A DNA stretch of 64,000 bases from NCBI RefSeq assembly GCF_964355755.1, contig NC_092676.1, positions 12,136,288 through 12,200,287 of the forward strand, in the 5' to 3' direction. Position numbers and translations under genes: made by a program. This stretch comes from Antedon mediterranea. Taxonomy: Eukaryota > Echinodermata > Crinoidea > Comatulida > Antedonidae. Under the pieces are notes generated by a model. That model saw nothing but the letters and a program-made list of their open reading frames with translations, did not search any database and had not been told where the DNA came from. Shown piece by piece: positions 63,701 through 64,000 of this stretch. Position 1 is the first letter of the stretch; every line of letters starts with the position of its first letter.

Positions 63701-64000
63701 GGAGACGTTTTAGAGCATTTTGTGCATTTCGATAAAATGTGTTAACATAAAAAGACCAAAGTGTTTAGAATATCTTCAAATCACATTTGGAGACGTTTTA
63801 GACCATTTTTTGCATTTCGATGAAACTTGGTTACACAAAAACATCAAAGTGCTTAAAATCACATTTAAAACCGTTTTAGAGCATTTTGAGCATTTCAATA
63901 AAACTTTTCACACAAAAACATCAAAAAGTGCACAGAATATCTTCAAATCGAATTTAGAGACGTTTTAGACCATTTTGTGCATTTCGAAAAAATTTGTTAA
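60800..64000 (+). repeat. Long-range duplicated block, copy 2
   Basis: This is the partner of 36,500-40,590, cut by the window end. It lacks one 863-bp copy, and it has one extra 87-bp monomer just upstream (60,603 to 60,814 is 211 bp against 124 bp from 36,387 to 36,511). Single-base differences are rare, for example at 61,872 (GGTGACACTT against GATGACACTT). Confidence 0.8.

Larger units (their letters stand above)
49309..64000 (+). repeat. Array C: 87/78-bp satellite, plus orientation, right of LINE
   Basis: The same monomers as at 32,190-42,590 continue to the window end. In-phase continuation across the LINE is clear, since the right flank matches 58,361 onward. About 59,120-60,030 repeats about 40,920-41,830, then a 692-bp period runs to about 60,690, then about 60,800-64,000 repeats 36,500-40,560. 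No other insertion is seen in this stretch. Confidence 0.9.

Noticed and set aside
32190-64000. CRISPR-like regular repeats
   Set aside because: The whole monomer is repeated with no unique spacers, the period is 78-87 bp, and the context is eukaryotic satellite.

Overview
The window looks like repeat-dense, probably heterochromatic DNA from an AT-rich animal genome. A marine invertebrate is my guess, from the many AGGCCTA-type words, tRNA-derived repeats with ATT-rich tails and an L1/Tx1-like LINE; I cannot name the species. There is no intact host gene, no CRISPR array and no prokaryotic operon. Almost everything is satellite DNA in arrays that change orientation, mobile elements embedded in them, and one very large inverted repeat.

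Layout. (1) About 0.44-10.79 kb: roughly 25 tandem copies of a ~262-bp unit, each carrying tRNA-like A and B boxes followed by long T runs (array A). The array flips strand near 877 and 4275. It is interrupted by a ~3-kb low-repeat stretch holding a broken RING-finger exon (6108-6350), a tRNA-derived SINE (8930-9186) and a 313-bp element with 11-bp terminal inverted repeats (9694-10006). (2) 10.79-15.68 kb: a second satellite of ~187 bp (array B). Its monomers contain a long inverted repeat around a GC-rich CCCCCGCAGG block. The array flips strand near 12,258. (3) 15.68-23.4 kb: a third satellite made of alternating ~87-bp and ~78-bp monomers (array C), in minus orientation. (4) 23.4-32.2 kb: an imperfect palindrome of 4.75-kb and 3.86-kb arms around a ~170-bp spacer. 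The length difference is mainly a 783-bp segment present only in the left arm between 9-bp direct repeats. (5) 32.2-64.0 kb: array C again, now in plus orientation, with higher-order periods of 692, 863 and 923 bp and near-identical blocks repeated about 24 kb apart. (6) 42.59-49.31 kb: one essentially full-length LINE on the minus strand inside array C. ORF1 is open. ORF2 (endonuclease plus reverse transcriptase) is broken by one frameshift and one nonsense codon.

How it fits together. Array C, palindrome arm, spacer, arm and array C form one nested inverted structure more than 20 kb long. The LINE interrupts an otherwise in-phase satellite and replaces about 25 bp of it instead of making a target-site duplication. 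The only clear protein-coding potential belongs to the LINE. The many short open frames in array C come from monomer lengths divisible by three and are not treated as genes.
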